Below, in pieces: positions 10,975-21,890 of a stretch of DNA of 64,000 nucleotides (positions are counted from its first letter, which is position 1; each line of letters opens with the position of its first letter). Origin of the DNA: Misgurnus anguillicaudatus (lineage: Eukaryota; Chordata; Actinopteri; Cypriniformes; Cobitidae); assembly GCF_027580225.2 (NCBI RefSeq), contig NC_073354.2:26742001-26806000 (forward strand), in the 5' to 3' direction. A program made the translations under genes and the position numbers. Under the pieces are notes generated by a model. It was not told the origin of the DNA, made no database searches, and saw only the letters and a list, made by a program, of their open reading frames with translations.

Positions 10975-11364
10975 TTCAATGCGGAAAAGGTAGTATTTAT
11001 AATAATATATCAACTAAATCGTTGCAGACGTGTCTGTAAAAGTTGTATTTAGCCGAGTTGAATCTCCCTCCCTCCCTCCTGCCGTCTCGAACCGCTAGGC
11101 GTGACTAGGGAGTGGCCTCGTAAAGCAGCGAAGCAATGCATTCTGGGACTTGGTGTTTTTCATCCACATGAGCAAAAAAACACATTTTCTGACTTTTCTC
11201 TGCCTAGAAGGCACCAATTTCTAAAGTAACTCCACAGTTCTACTACATAGGTGACACAATTTAATAATATATTCAAATTTCAATTGGATGAAGAATTCCT
11301 TTAATAATGGAAAAGGTCTATAGTTTTGACAGTTGTAATATATCAGAGTCAGATAAAAACATAC

Positions 11365-12665
11365 CATTATGTCTCCTTTTAACAGGAGTGCCGGCTCAAT
11401 AGTAACAATCAGCTTTCAGCTTCCAGAACCCTGCAAATCACTGCAAAACACACACAGACAGATGGAGAGAATCATTCTCAAGGAAATACCAGCGCTGTTA
11501 AGTCCAAAACCCAAGGCAGATGCAGGAAAAGTGGTTTCCCAAGGCACCATAACGCAAGGCCGTTATGTAAACGGACACATTTTTAACAGATAGACCTCTT
11601 AAACACAGGGCCCAAAACAATGTTTGCATCACGCAATAAGCAATATAAGCTGTTAATCTCCTATTAATTCCAAAATTAAGTCCGAAACATCTCATTGGTC
11701 TAAAGCAAAGATATTGTATATAACAAGATTGAGCACTGCTATTAATACGAATAAAAAACATTAGGTGTGTTCGGCTTCACATTGGGGAACATGAAACTGA
11801 TGCCTGGTAAATTAAATGAGGTAAGAGTTTCCAATTTTTACTCACTATATGCCTGATGTGTAGACGAGTTGCATGGACTGATAGATCTTTAGGAAGGGGA
11901 AGAAACCTGTCAAGAAAATAGAGGTCATGTCAAAGATTGAATTCAATGACTGAAATCAAACTTTGATGCTCCCCATAATTAGATTATGAGATTTAAGCCC
12001 GGATTTTACAGACAGGGTCACAAATTCACACATACACAATATGCATTGTGCGATAGGCTTTATGCCCAGCTGCACTACTTCCCGAACTTCAGCGAGCTCC
12101 TTGTGTCCTGTCTGCCATTATTGGACAAACTGATTAATCCAGGTGTGCCTGACCTCAGTAGTCACAACAACAATAATCAGACACACCTGGATTTATCAGT
12201 TTGTCCAATAATGGCAGACAGGAAACAAGGAGCTGGCTGAAGTTCAGGAAGTAGTGCAGCTGGGCATAAAGCCTATTATGTTAACCTTGTGTCCTCATTT
12301 ATGTATAAATGATGTCATACTGATGTAATACTGACTGTCACCAAATAAGCCATCCACTCACCTCCATCTTCTTGAAAGTTTGGGATGGTCGGAATTAGGA
12401 CCTGATGGAGAAAGAGAGGACTGCTGTTCATTTTGATGGCCCCTAAGAGAAGCCCTCCAAAGTAGCAGATATACCTGTAGCGAGACATAGGAGTCAAAGA
12501 ATGTTAACAATGCAATGAAAGTATGTAGGGAGCACGAAGGTCAATTAAAAACAAATGAGTCAAATATGTGAAGAGACATGCCTGTTCTGAGAGGGCTGCA
12601 GAGAAGATGACACTTTATCTTCACAAAACTTCCTCATGGCCAGCGTGCTGAGAGCCTGATCTGCC
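11365..12665 (-). CDS. tns2-like: tensin-2-like gene, four internal exons, one with TGA
   Basis: Four minus-strand exons share one continuous frame. They are 12582-12665 (ALSTLAMRKFCEDKV), 12362-12474 (MNSSPLFLHQVLIP), 11846-11906 (FPFLKIYQSMQLVYTSGI) and 11365-11440 (TIEPALLLKGDIM). Phases match at every junction (1, 1 and 2 bases carried). Together they cover the end of the PTEN-like phosphatase domain and the start of the C2 domain of tensins, cytoskeletal adaptors at focal adhesions. The wording is closest to TNS2 as I recall it. Intron 1 has a GC donor (CAG|GCATGT); the other donors are GTGAGT, GTGAGT and GTATGT. The last exon has an in-frame TGA at 11416-11418. Upstream and downstream exons were not found, and the Kolobok-like element begins 60 bp past the last exon. 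It is either a decaying duplicate or a live gene with a nonsense variant. Confidence 0.8.
12053..12276. repeat. long palindrome (foldback), arms about 98 bp
   Basis: Bases 12053-12151 are inversely repeated at 12179-12276 with a few mismatches (shared core TTTGTCCAATAATGGCAGAC on one arm, its complement on the other). The loop is about 27 bp. It sits in the tensin intron between exons 11846-11906 and 12362-12474. Confidence 0.92.
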
Positions 12666-12787
12666 CTATGTGTACAAAAGACTCTCACAGCATTACTTAA
12701 ATGTAAATGAATTTTGAAAGGCAGTGAACATACAATTAAGCAATATTATTACATAACTCTCTTGAATGCTTGATTCGAACGCTTGAT

Positions 12788-12790
<3 letters not shown>

Positions 12791-12839
<49 letters not shown>

Positions 12840-13461
12840 GCCGGGATTCGATTAAAAAATGTATCTAATTAATTAGAGGCTTTGTAATTAATTAATCTAA
12901 ATTAATCGCATTTTAATCGCATATAAATATTTGACCTGAGAACATTAAGAAGTAATTTTTTTAAATGGATTTTTATGACTGAATACATAAGCTTAAGCAA
13001 CAAAATATTGTTTATTTTTGTTCAACCAAGTCGTTGTACCCGGAGTCGGGCTAATGTCCACGCTAGCTTCTGTATGTTTTGCATTGAGATGATACTTGAG
13101 GCTCAATGTGCTGCAGTGATATGTGAATTCCTTGTTGCATAGCTTACACACAACCATGCTCTTATCGACACTTACATCCGTTCGTTTTTAATAAAAAAAA
13201 TTCCCATCCACGGGGCCAACCAAAGTGATCTCATCAGCCTCTTCGTTCATGTTCACTGTGGTTTGTTGTGGTCTTGAATGCTAGTTGGTGCTCCAGTATA
13301 ATCGGTCTGCCGAAACTCATGAGAAATGTTCTGCGGTGCAAAAATAAGTGCGATTAAAATGCGTTAAAAATGTTTAACGCGTTATTTTTGTGTAATTAAT
13401 TAATCTTAATTAACGCGTTAAAGTCCCGGCCCTAATATATATATATATATATATATATATT
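12791..13461. repeat. (TA)n microsatellite holding a MITE
   Basis: Long TA runs lie at 12791-12836 and 13434-13461, directly on either side of the AGGGCCGGGA element. The TA array was probably the insertion target. Confidence 0.85.
12837..13433. mobile_element. MITE with AGGGCCGGGA terminal repeats
   Basis: The element starts AGGGCCGGGATT and ends AGTCCCGGCCCT. Subterminal sequence is rich in TTAATTAA and AACGCGTTA words in inverted order. It lies inside a TA array, so a TA target is likely but cannot be measured. A second copy of the end begins at 13462, and a truncated copy lies at 49148-49260. No coding capacity. Confidence 0.8.
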
Positions 13462-13929
13462 AGGGCCGGGACTTTAACGCGCTAAGAGGCGTTCAATATT
13501 CTACTGATAACGGCACAGTAACCGCTTCACCTTTCGTATCATTCCGCCACCTAGTGAATGGAGGTCTTAAACAGGCTCATCTCTGAATGGAGAAACTGCA
13601 CACACACGGTCAAACACAAACACGCTGTTTTGAATCATTCTCCGTGTGTCTCATTAGTTCACTAGCTCGTAAATCAGTCTGTGAATCCCAAGTTATTATT
13701 TCGCCAAAGATCAGCGCTCTTGGATGTTACGTTAAACTTAATGGGAGTAATGTCTTGTCACATCATGTGGACGATTAACACTTGGAAAGAGGAATGGAAA
13801 CTATTTTTTTCTGGAGCAATATCTCTTCTCAGAACGCGAAAACACTGTGGAACTGCAGGTAAGCACCGCAGGTTTTAAATGTGGACATTGATCATTTACT
13901 TTATCGGGATGTGACTATAAAAACATGTT
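13462..13929. other. fragment of the same MITE type, then unassigned sequence
   Basis: AGGGCCGGGACTTTAACGCG starts a second, interrupted terminus at 13462. The rest shows small open frames without motifs. Confidence 0.4.
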
Positions 13930-14191
13930 GGGCCCTATTTTAACGATCTGAAACGCAAGTGCGAAGCGCAAAGCGCAAGTGACTATGTGGGCGGATCTTG
14001 GGCGCTGTTGCTATTTCCCCGGGGAGAGAAATAACTCTTGCGCTGGGCGCAAATCAATAAGGGGTTGGTCTGAAGTAGGTTCATTATTCATAGGTGTGGT
14101 TTGGGCATAACGTCAAATAAACCAATCAGAACGCTATCCAACATCCCCTTTAAACGCAAGGGCACAAGTTTCATGGCGGGTTGCTATTATT

Positions 14192-14500
14192 ATGACGGAT
14201 TTACCAGGCGCACACCAGGTGCGGTTCACAGCCGAGGGGACCCACGTTCTTGTAAGAGCAGTCAAAGACAGAGAAGTTGTTTTGTATGAGGATGGGAGAA
14301 ACCCGCCCGAATCAGCGTGGGTTAAACAGGCGTGAGAGGAAATAGCCGCAATTGTCTCATCAGCTGCGCCAAGCACTACAATGATGTCAGGAGACGGGGG
14401 GATCCCAAGCTTGCCAGCATAAATCGGGCACGCCGGGCACACAGGAGTGCATCGCTGCGTCCACCCTCACCGCTACAAATCAAGCTCATAAACATTAAGG
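14192..14500 (+). pseudogene. Myb/SANT-like protein fragment of a Harbinger-type element
   Basis: From ATG 14192 the frame reads HQVRFTAEGTHVLVRAVKDR and then NPPESAWVKQA. At 14333-14335 a TGA replaces the Trp expected in the AWEEIA motif. EEIAAIVSS follows. After a frameshift, KHYNDVRRRGDPKLASINRA continues in another frame to about 14490. This matches the Myb/SANT-like DNA-binding proteins (NAIF1-like) encoded by PIF/Harbinger transposons. The surrounding segment from about 13930 (GGGCCCTATTTTAACGATCT) is a cyprinid repeat that probably is the host element. Its other end is not clear; relics rich in GCGCAA run to about 15050. Confidence 0.65.
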
Positions 14501-14656
14501 TTTCTTATGAAAACATTTTAATTATTATTTAGATAAAATAAACGTAATACAGCCATACAACAAACTTATGAAAATATTTTAATCGTTATTTGCATGATAA
14601 TTGTTTAACACTGCCACACAAAATAAATAAAAACTATCACCACAATGCTCACCACA

Positions 14657-14810
14657 ATGATTTCCCTTATCTCATGTGTTAATATTTTTATTGTAACAAT
14701 TTATGATTTAATGATTTCCCTTATCTCATGTATTAATATTTTTATTGTAACAATTTATGATTTAATGATTTCCCTTATCTTATATTTTTTATTGTAACAA
14801 TTTATGATTT
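14657..14810. repeat. 54-bp tandem repeat, nearly 3 units
   Basis: ATGATTTCCCTTATCTCATG starts units at 14657 and 14711; a shortened, diverged unit starts at 14765. Spacing is exactly 54 bp. Confidence 0.9.
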
Positions 14811-15915
14811 GCAAAAATAACTGTTGCATCTGTGTAGATTAGATAAGCAATGCGCGTTGTGCACGCTATACATTATGGTCAAGCATGCGCCCTTAAAATA
14901 GCATAATAAACTACGCGCAACGCGCCACTGACTTTAGACTAGTTTTTTTTTGGTTAGTAGCGCAATTGTTTTCTGAAACTGCAAAATAGCATAAGAGATG
15001 GTTTGCGCCGGAGCACGCCTTGAGTAAATCGCGTTGAGTAAATGGGAAAGCAATAGTAACGTTATACAAGTATAGTTTTATTAACTTTTACCTCGCGCTA
15101 AAATAATAACAACCCAAAAGACACTAAATATGTGACCAGTCACAGAAAGTAGGGACACAAGTCGGATCTGGGGCATTTTGAGTTATTCACAGATTCTGAA
15201 AGTGCAGTTTCTAAGCTTTCCAACGATGTGTAACACATGGAAATCTGATAAGATTTGGAGAAGTTGTGGCCATTTGAATATAGGAACTCAGAAATACTCA
15301 AACTGAGAAAATCGAGCCGAAAGGGACTCTTCTTTCCAACTGGGGGAGACAATAGGGCTCATTTACATCTCATTAAGCTAAGCCATACCCTCTGTAAAGC
15401 CGTTGTGAGATACAGATGTTCCAACATGATATGTAGTATTTTATGACCAAATAACAACATGCAAAAATAAACATGACTCTTTTTACCTTTGTGGGAATCA
15501 CAAGTTGAATCCAGTCTGTTTCAGATTATACAATGACCATTTTTGTCCACAAATGCGTATAATCCGTGAAATATAGATTGTTTACATCAGATTTCGCATA
15601 AATGTCTGGCAATACAATATAAAATACAATCTGAAGACGGGTATATGAGATTACACTCCGTTAAACACATGAACCCGCCTTCAAAGTTTGTATTTACAAT
15701 AGTGAGGTAGTATAATAAATCATCCAAACAGCGCAGTCGAAAACGTGACGTCCTTTAGAGATGTTACCAATCGCTCGCTCGTTCGTCCATCAGCCAATAT
15801 CTTCATGGAAAATATTGATAGACAAAGCATGTAGCCAATTATATAAAGAATACAACGATCTCTGTGTAACTTCTGTGTGTTTGGATTCATGCTGCGCTGC
15901 AAGAACTGACATAGA

Positions 15916-16003
15916 GATGACGTCAAAGTACCGCGAGAGCGAGTCGAAATTTAAGTACTTCGTAAGATTTCTTGAAGAGCTCTCGCGGTACTTTGACGTC
16001 ATC
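15916..16003. repeat. perfect 25-bp hairpin with CRE-type TGACGTCA in each arm
   Basis: Bases 15916-15940 (GATGACGTCAAAGTACCGCG plus AGAGC) are the exact reverse complement of 15979-16003, with a 38-bp loop. The same hairpin with one mismatch is kept in the intact T1 copy at 40870-40952. Each arm contains TGACGTCA, the CREB/ATF-binding palindrome, and CTCTCGCGG. Confidence 0.93.
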
Positions 16004-16240
16004 CGACTGCGGCGCCACATAAAGTCAGTGACGCGGCTGACGTACGAGGCGGTTGACTGTTATTTGTACCGCCCCAGCTTCTTTTATTTTTCTTTTGTTT
16101 TGTGCGCCCGAGCTTTACAGTCTGGGGAAATGCATGCTATAAGTTTGAAAAAAATAAAACTTAGCAAACATGTCTGAGGAACAGGGCAGCCGCGTCACTA
16201 CAGTCACGTGACTTCACGCTCGAGCCGGAAGAGAAGACTA

Positions 16241-16842
16241 TAGAGCCATTTCTCAATACCAAGTACGCCAAACTCGGACTTGTGTCCTTCGTAGTTCGAA
16301 CTTGCAAGTTCAGACTCGGAAGAACGAACTCCTGACGCAAAATGCATTCTGGGAAACTTCGCTGTCATAAGTCCACACAAGTCTCCTCTGCAGCATCCTC
16401 GATAAAATGGGCGGATCAAGAACACATCCGGGGATTTTATGTGAACTTGGGCTTGATGCGAACTTTGGTAAATGGTAAATGGACTGCATTTATATAGCGC
16501 TTTTAACAGACCTATGGCCATCCAAAGCACTTTACAATTAGCCTCACATTCACCCATTCACGCACACATTCATACACCGACGGTGGTGTCAGCCATGCAA
16601 GGCGCCAGCTCGCTCGTCGGGAGCAGCTGGGGTTAGGTGTCTTGCTCAAGGACAACTCGACACTTGGTCCGGTGGAGCCGGGGATTGAACCACCAACCTT
16701 CCGGTTTGTAGACAACCTACATGAACCACTGAGCCACTGCCGCACTTTGCATTGGAACAGTACTTGGGCCGCGACTGATGACGTTTCACAAGTTCACAAG
16801 AACGCAAGTAAAGACAAGAACGCATATTGAGAAACGGCTTAG
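16241..16842. mobile_element. Harbinger/CACTA-type MITE with 3-bp TSD
   Basis: The left end AGCCATTTCTCAATA (16244-16258) is an inverted repeat of TATTGAGAAACGGCT (16825-16839) with one mismatch. TAG flanks both sides (16241-16243 and 16840-16842), a 3-bp duplication. Interior words (AAGTTC, AAGAACGCAAGT) form further inverted pairs. It carries a SINE at 16468-16743. Confidence 0.8.
16468..16743 (-). repeat. tRNA-derived SINE nested in the MITE
   Basis: On the minus strand the head begins GCGGCAGTGGCTCAGTGG, an A-box-bearing tRNA-like start, and has the B-box GGTTCAATCCC. The tail ends in the ATATAAATGCAGTCCATTTA fish repeat block followed by a short ATTTACC repeat. The flanks carry a duplicated ACTTTG (16462-16467 and 16744-16749). 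Confidence 0.85.
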
Positions 16843-17824
16843 GTTTGTTCGACTTCATGCAGCGCTGCGCAGACCGATCGGCGGCTGACTTGAAGCAGTG
16901 CATTCCGGTTAGTAACTTTGTCCAACTTAAGCTGGCGCTGCAGGCACGTGACTGTGTAATGTGGTTTTTAAGTACCGCGAGAGCGATTCGAGATCAGCCG
17001 CCTGAGTTAGCCAGCCCAGTTCGCGAAGAGGAGCTGCACGGGCTGTAATGACGACACAGCTGTTTCAAGATTGGTTGGATTCACCACAAGACAACAATCA
17101 CCTGTGTTTCGTGTGTATTTTCACGCCCTCAGTTCCACAAATTCTCACAAATCTGTATTTTTATAACAGTTAAAGGTCTTTTCATGTAGTCGCGATGTTA
17201 TATTGTGTCATCTTCATCAAAATAAAATGGATAAAAAACGTAGACCCCACAACATTGGTATTTAAATAATAATGCTTATGTTGAACTTTATTCTTGTAAA
17301 AACAGATGCTGTAACCCTCTCAGTTCCACTCATGCTCATACACGGACATTCAAAACAGTATAATTCACTTTTTATGTAGTTTACATCTTCAGATGTGGGT
17401 AGTAACGAATTAGATTTACTTCGTTACATTTACTTGAGTACATTTTTTGGGTAACTAGTACTTTTAGAGTAAATTTAAGGATGGGTACTTTTTACTCTTA
17501 CTCAAGTACATTTCTAGTGAAAAAACTGTACTTTTACTTCGCTACATTTGGATTACATCACTCCAAGAGGTCAAAAAGAATAGTTTTATAATGCGATGCA
17601 AGCTTTGTTCAATAAACGAGCTGACATCTCAGCGTACAGGAATTCAAGATCCAACTTGAAGTGGTAAGTTTCAGTAATGTCTATTTGAACACTATTATGT
17701 GACACACTGTTCGAGTTTTTTTGCCATATGCACTCTTGTGCAAGCGATGACAAAACCTAGTGTAAGTTAAACAAACAGCACGTTCACATCTGCACATTTC
17801 CATATCATTTCCCCACAACTAAAC

Positions 17825-18533
17825 TGTTAGATCTGGTCTCCACACCACAGACAAAATAAAAAAACGATCCAGCCCCGGACACCAGATCACGTCAGAAAAT
17901 ATACGATTACTTTGTTAAAGCATCTGTCAGATACAGAACTGATCAATTGTTGCTAGAGGAGAGCATAAACAGAGGCGTGAGACGGAGGTTTTAGATGATA
18001 AAATAGAACAGAGTTTTATTGATGGACAGTTAGTTTCAGTTGCATATGCCTCAATGTTCAAACCTCGTCTAACCAGGAATACAGCATGCACAGATATATC
18101 CAAAATTGCTTAACTGCATCATCCCTTAGACCTTGGGCTTCCATAAACATTCTCTTTATCTATCTTGTTTACAACACAGACAGAACAGCTCCATGAAACT
18201 TCCAAGTGTGAAACTGAACCACCAAGAGACATATAAAATATAGAAATACAATGAATTAATGAATAATATAATAAAATACAGAAATATAATAATGAATGAA
18301 TAAATGAATAATGAATAAAAACAATAATGTAATAATAAAAATGATAATAATGAAATTGATAATGATAAAATGATATTAAATAATCAAATACAATAATTAA
18401 ATGGATAAAAACTAATGATTATAAAATGATTATGATGATTATGTAAATAAATGATAAAACATAAAAAAACACAATAATAAGAACACAATAATAAGAACAT
18501 TCTGCACGTGAGGATCTAAGGTAGGATCCTTCA
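17825..18533 (-). repeat. ERV 3' LTR (709 bp), uninterrupted
   Basis: It starts TGTTAGATCTGG and ends AGGATCCTTCA on the plus strand. The stretch 18232-18480 is extremely AT-rich. It doubles as the empty-site version of the LINE-bearing 5' LTR: CACAGAT and ATATCC are contiguous at 18095/18096 here. Confidence 0.9.
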
Positions 18534-18546
18534 CTCCCCCCTCTTA
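18534..18546 (-). promoter_or_regulatory. polypurine tract
   Basis: On the minus strand, AAGAGGGGGGAG directly precedes the TG of the 3' LTR, as expected for the plus-strand primer of reverse transcription. Confidence 0.85.
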
Positions 18547-18879
18547 ATCATATATGACAAAATTAAATGATTATTGCAAGCAACCCTTCATAATCTTTAT
18601 CAAAATGTATCTTTGAAAAGCTTGGATGGTACCTATCCATACTTTTCCCTTCTACCTATTCTTAAAAGAACAGGTCATTTCCGTCATTCCGCATACCAGC
18701 GTCGGTTGAGGGAGTGTGTCTTACACTGGATAATGGCCTTGATGGGCCTGTCACAGTCAAGTGTCTAATAAGACAAATCAACACTCTTATGACTCTTATG
18801 TACAAGAGCAAGATGACAAACACTTTTGAAATTGCGACTACCAAAAGTGGTTTTTAAATGATTCCAAAGTTGTTCTAAT

Positions 18880-19260
18880 ATTGATGTAAACCAGTCAGAT
18901 GAGAAAAGACCATGGTTTTTATCTAGCTTAGCTATTCGTTTGTGCAGAACTTAGCCAGATTATGAACCACTTTCCCAGAATCTTCCAGAATGTAGGCAAC
19001 ATAACATTCGGCCGCAATTACAATTACATCTGCCCCCCTTGAGAAGCCAACAGCATGTCAAGCGCCATTTGATTTTGCAAAACAACTTTCTAATTGCATT
19101 TACTTCGTCCAAAATATTAGCAATAGAAATGAGAGTGGCGTTCGCTGTAGCCTCAAATGCTTCATGTAAAGCTTGTACTTCATTTTGTAAATCAGTTACT
19201 TCTCAGAATGAAATTTGTCTTCCTAATCATTTCTTAGTATCAGAACTCAAACGTTAAGTA
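18880..19260 (-). pseudogene. retroviral Env transmembrane remnant
   Basis: A minus-strand frame reads ALDMLLASQGG at about 19035-19070, the block that ends the heptad region of class I retroviral transmembrane subunits. It is preceded by a helix-like stretch containing ATANATLISIANIL. Stops and a frameshift follow. The region from 19260 to 21585 on the same strand should hold the surface subunit, but I recognise no motif there. Confidence 0.6.
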
Positions 19261-21585
19261 TGTCTTATGATTAAGTGCATAATCATAACTCACATCGCTG
19301 ATAAAAGGTACAAATAACAGGTTACCTCTCAGCCCTTAGGAAGTAATGGATAAGCTTTTTTTACCACAAACGAAGTGTGTACCATTAGGAGCAAATAGTG
19401 TTTCATTTGTCATTATCAGAAGAGCTTTGTCACATCTGGAAAACTGGAAACGCATTTCTAGTTTGTAATGTTTACCCCGTTTCCTTCAATATCAGAAAGA
19501 ATTCCCCTTAAATTTACATTTATAGCAAATAGATGGTTTGATTCAGTACTGTTGTACGCAGGCAAATACCAGGAATTACTTGAATAAGATAACTTTTTGT
19601 AGTGGCAAACACTGCTTGTGAATAGCAGACTGCTTTCCCATGAATAATCGACAACACATCTGTAAGGATTTGACATTATCAGTGGTTCAATAATCATACA
19701 TTTGACACCAACTTCGCCTTATGATTTGGTACAATTAGAATCCCCCAAAGATTATGAAATATACTCTTTACCACCCCTAAGTGAATATGCTATGGCCATT
19801 TCCAACTTTAACAATTCCAGCCATTTTCAGCATCTCTTCCCAGCAATAGGGCATAGTAAGATAAACAAATTGTCTGGTAAGGTTGCAACTTTGATACCAA
19901 AACCATCAACTGGTGACTACCAGTTTTCAAAGATGGAATAGAGATGTCGATTATCAAATCAATTAGAATTTTACAAATGTTACCCATGTTACTTCGTTCA
20001 ATGATGGAGATTAAATCAGACAGCGGTAATATACAAACATACATATGTAGATTTTTGAAGAAAGATTAACACCCAACAATTGGAAATATTAGGCATCTTA
20101 GCGTATGTATGAGCTAGAGTTACTGCCGAATTAAGATTACTGTGATTTCTTATCATGGATGGAATAATGGATATGAATCAGAATAGAAATCAACACAGCA
20201 AATAACATTGTGTTTGTGTTAATTTGGCTCATAAACTTCAGCGTCATAATTAAAAATGACCCATTTACCTGGTTTTAATTTGGATAAAAATCTTGTATAA
20301 CAGCCAAATGCCTTAAATTTCAAAACCCCTGTACATATGTTAATTAATAGCCAATACAAATACTGAGTGCATACAGTTAGAGTGAATCCATGAATCATTC
20401 TGAACAGATGTGAAATACACATCACATCTAATATATCTCTGACTCTGTGTCATGTCATGAAGACAACACTTGCAACCATGTCAGTTGTGATTCTTGAAAC
20501 TCAGAATGTCTCTGTTCATGGAATCAACCGGAATCCACGAAGTCTCGCCAGTCCGTCCTTCCGGCAGAATCTCAAAGTACAGCGGAGTTCCAACTGCTGT
20601 CTGCTGGAGGTTGGCGCCAATAAGACTCGTAAACATGATAAGGCTTTATTTTTCAGCGAATTTCTTGAAGGCCGCCGACATATATCTCTGCAAAAACATA
20701 AAAACAAAAGAGAGGAAAACAACAGAGCTCCACGGCCAAAAAACAACTGTGTATAAACAAATTTGTTAGGAAATATCTTGTTTTGACTATTGCTTTAACT
20801 AGTTTGGACTCCCATAGAAAATATAGAAAACAACTTGTTTTGATTTTAATAGAAACCTTGAGAGTTTGATCCATAAACTGACTTAGCTTGAAAACTTGGA
20901 TGTTGAACGTCGACCTATGGGCAAGACAATCCAACGCATCCCAGACCTATCTACCTATCCATCGATCTAACTGATGGCTGGCTAGTCTTCGGAGGGTACC
21001 AATTAGGAGATAGGAGATCTCCTACCCGGAGTAGCTCCAAAAATAACAAACTAAAATAACAAACAGCACGCCAACCACACAACTGGCGCTAGGAACAGCC
21101 ATGCTGGTCATGCTCTTACTAACCGGAAAATGCGTTGGACCACCCATGTTTGAATCCTACAACATTTCGATTGTTTAGTTAAGATTTGGGAGTATAAGCT
21201 AATTTTGCAGACTAATATTTGTCCATCTAGGTTTACCTAGCAACTGCACTGATGAGTTTTATTGTTGAATTTTATTGTTTTATTGCTGAAGGGGTACCTA
21301 GTAGGACCGCATAAGGATCGTCCCATCTTGGTTTTAGACCTGAGTGTTGTAAATTTTTATAAATTATTTGCCCTGGCACAATATTAACAGCATTCTGAAC
21401 CTGATTTTGCTTTTTTTTGTACTGCTTCAGTCAAAGCCATACAAAATGTAAAAAGAGAATCTGATATTAAATTTAAGTTTACTTCTGCAAGGTCTGAAGT
21501 TCATTGCAGCTATAGCCATTGAATCCCCAAAAGCCTACAGACTTCCTAACATACCTGACCAGTAAAGTATTTACCCTGATCAGAA

Positions 21586-21890
21586 TCAATAATGTTTCAT
21601 TTCATCTGGAATGATGTTTCGAACCAGCATATTAGCCATAAAGGCAGCAAAGCCTTTCTTTGTGAAAAAACCTTTACACCAAACGAGAAAATTATCAGTT
21701 ATAATCGTAATATCTTGATAACCCTTGCATTTAGGTAAGGTTATAAAGTCACTCTGCAATTCACCAAACAGCCCTGAGGTGTTCTGCTTACAACTGATAG
21801 AATTTGGGGGTGCCAAATTGTGGTTTTGACAAGTTACGCATCCGCAAACAATTTCTTTTGCATGTTTCTTAAAATCCCTCGCCCACAATT
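21586..21890 (-). pseudogene. retroviral integrase fragment
   Basis: The frame contains the end of the zinc-binding domain (CGCVTCQNHN) and the start of the catalytic core with LQSDFITLPKCKGYQD and IITDNFLVW. The first catalytic Asp is present. The frame ends before the third acidic residue. Order and strand fit the ERV pol gene. Confidence 0.75.

Larger units (their letters stand above)
7501..11304. mobile_element. Kolobok-like TTAA transposon, 3.8 kb, decayed
   Basis: The left end TTAAAGGAATACTTCACCAA and the right end (reverse complement TTAAAGGAATTCTTCATCCA) are inverted repeats, each bounded by TTAA (7501-7504 and 11301-11304). Inside are two convergent broken genes: a P2X7-C-terminus-like gene on the plus strand (7902-8614) and a THAP-domain gene on the minus strand (9247-10974). 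TTAA targets together with a THAP DNA-binding domain are known hallmarks of the Kolobok superfamily; the assignment is inference from these two traits. No catalytic DDE core is recognisable, so this copy is an internally deleted or decayed derivative. It lies about 60 bp downstream of a tensin exon, inside what should be an intron. Confidence 0.8.

Noticed and set aside
11102..11303. CpG-bearing stretch upstream of the THAP gene as a host promoter
   Set aside because: It lies between the THAP start and the transposon's terminal repeat, so it is part of the element.
11416..11418. Selenocysteine reading of the TGA in the tensin exon
   Set aside because: Tensins are not known selenoproteins, and the aligned position is not a cysteine in members I recall.
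14134..14442. Minus-strand 102-codon ORF
   Set aside because: The plus strand over the same bases matches a Myb/SANT-like protein; the minus-strand frame is its shadow.
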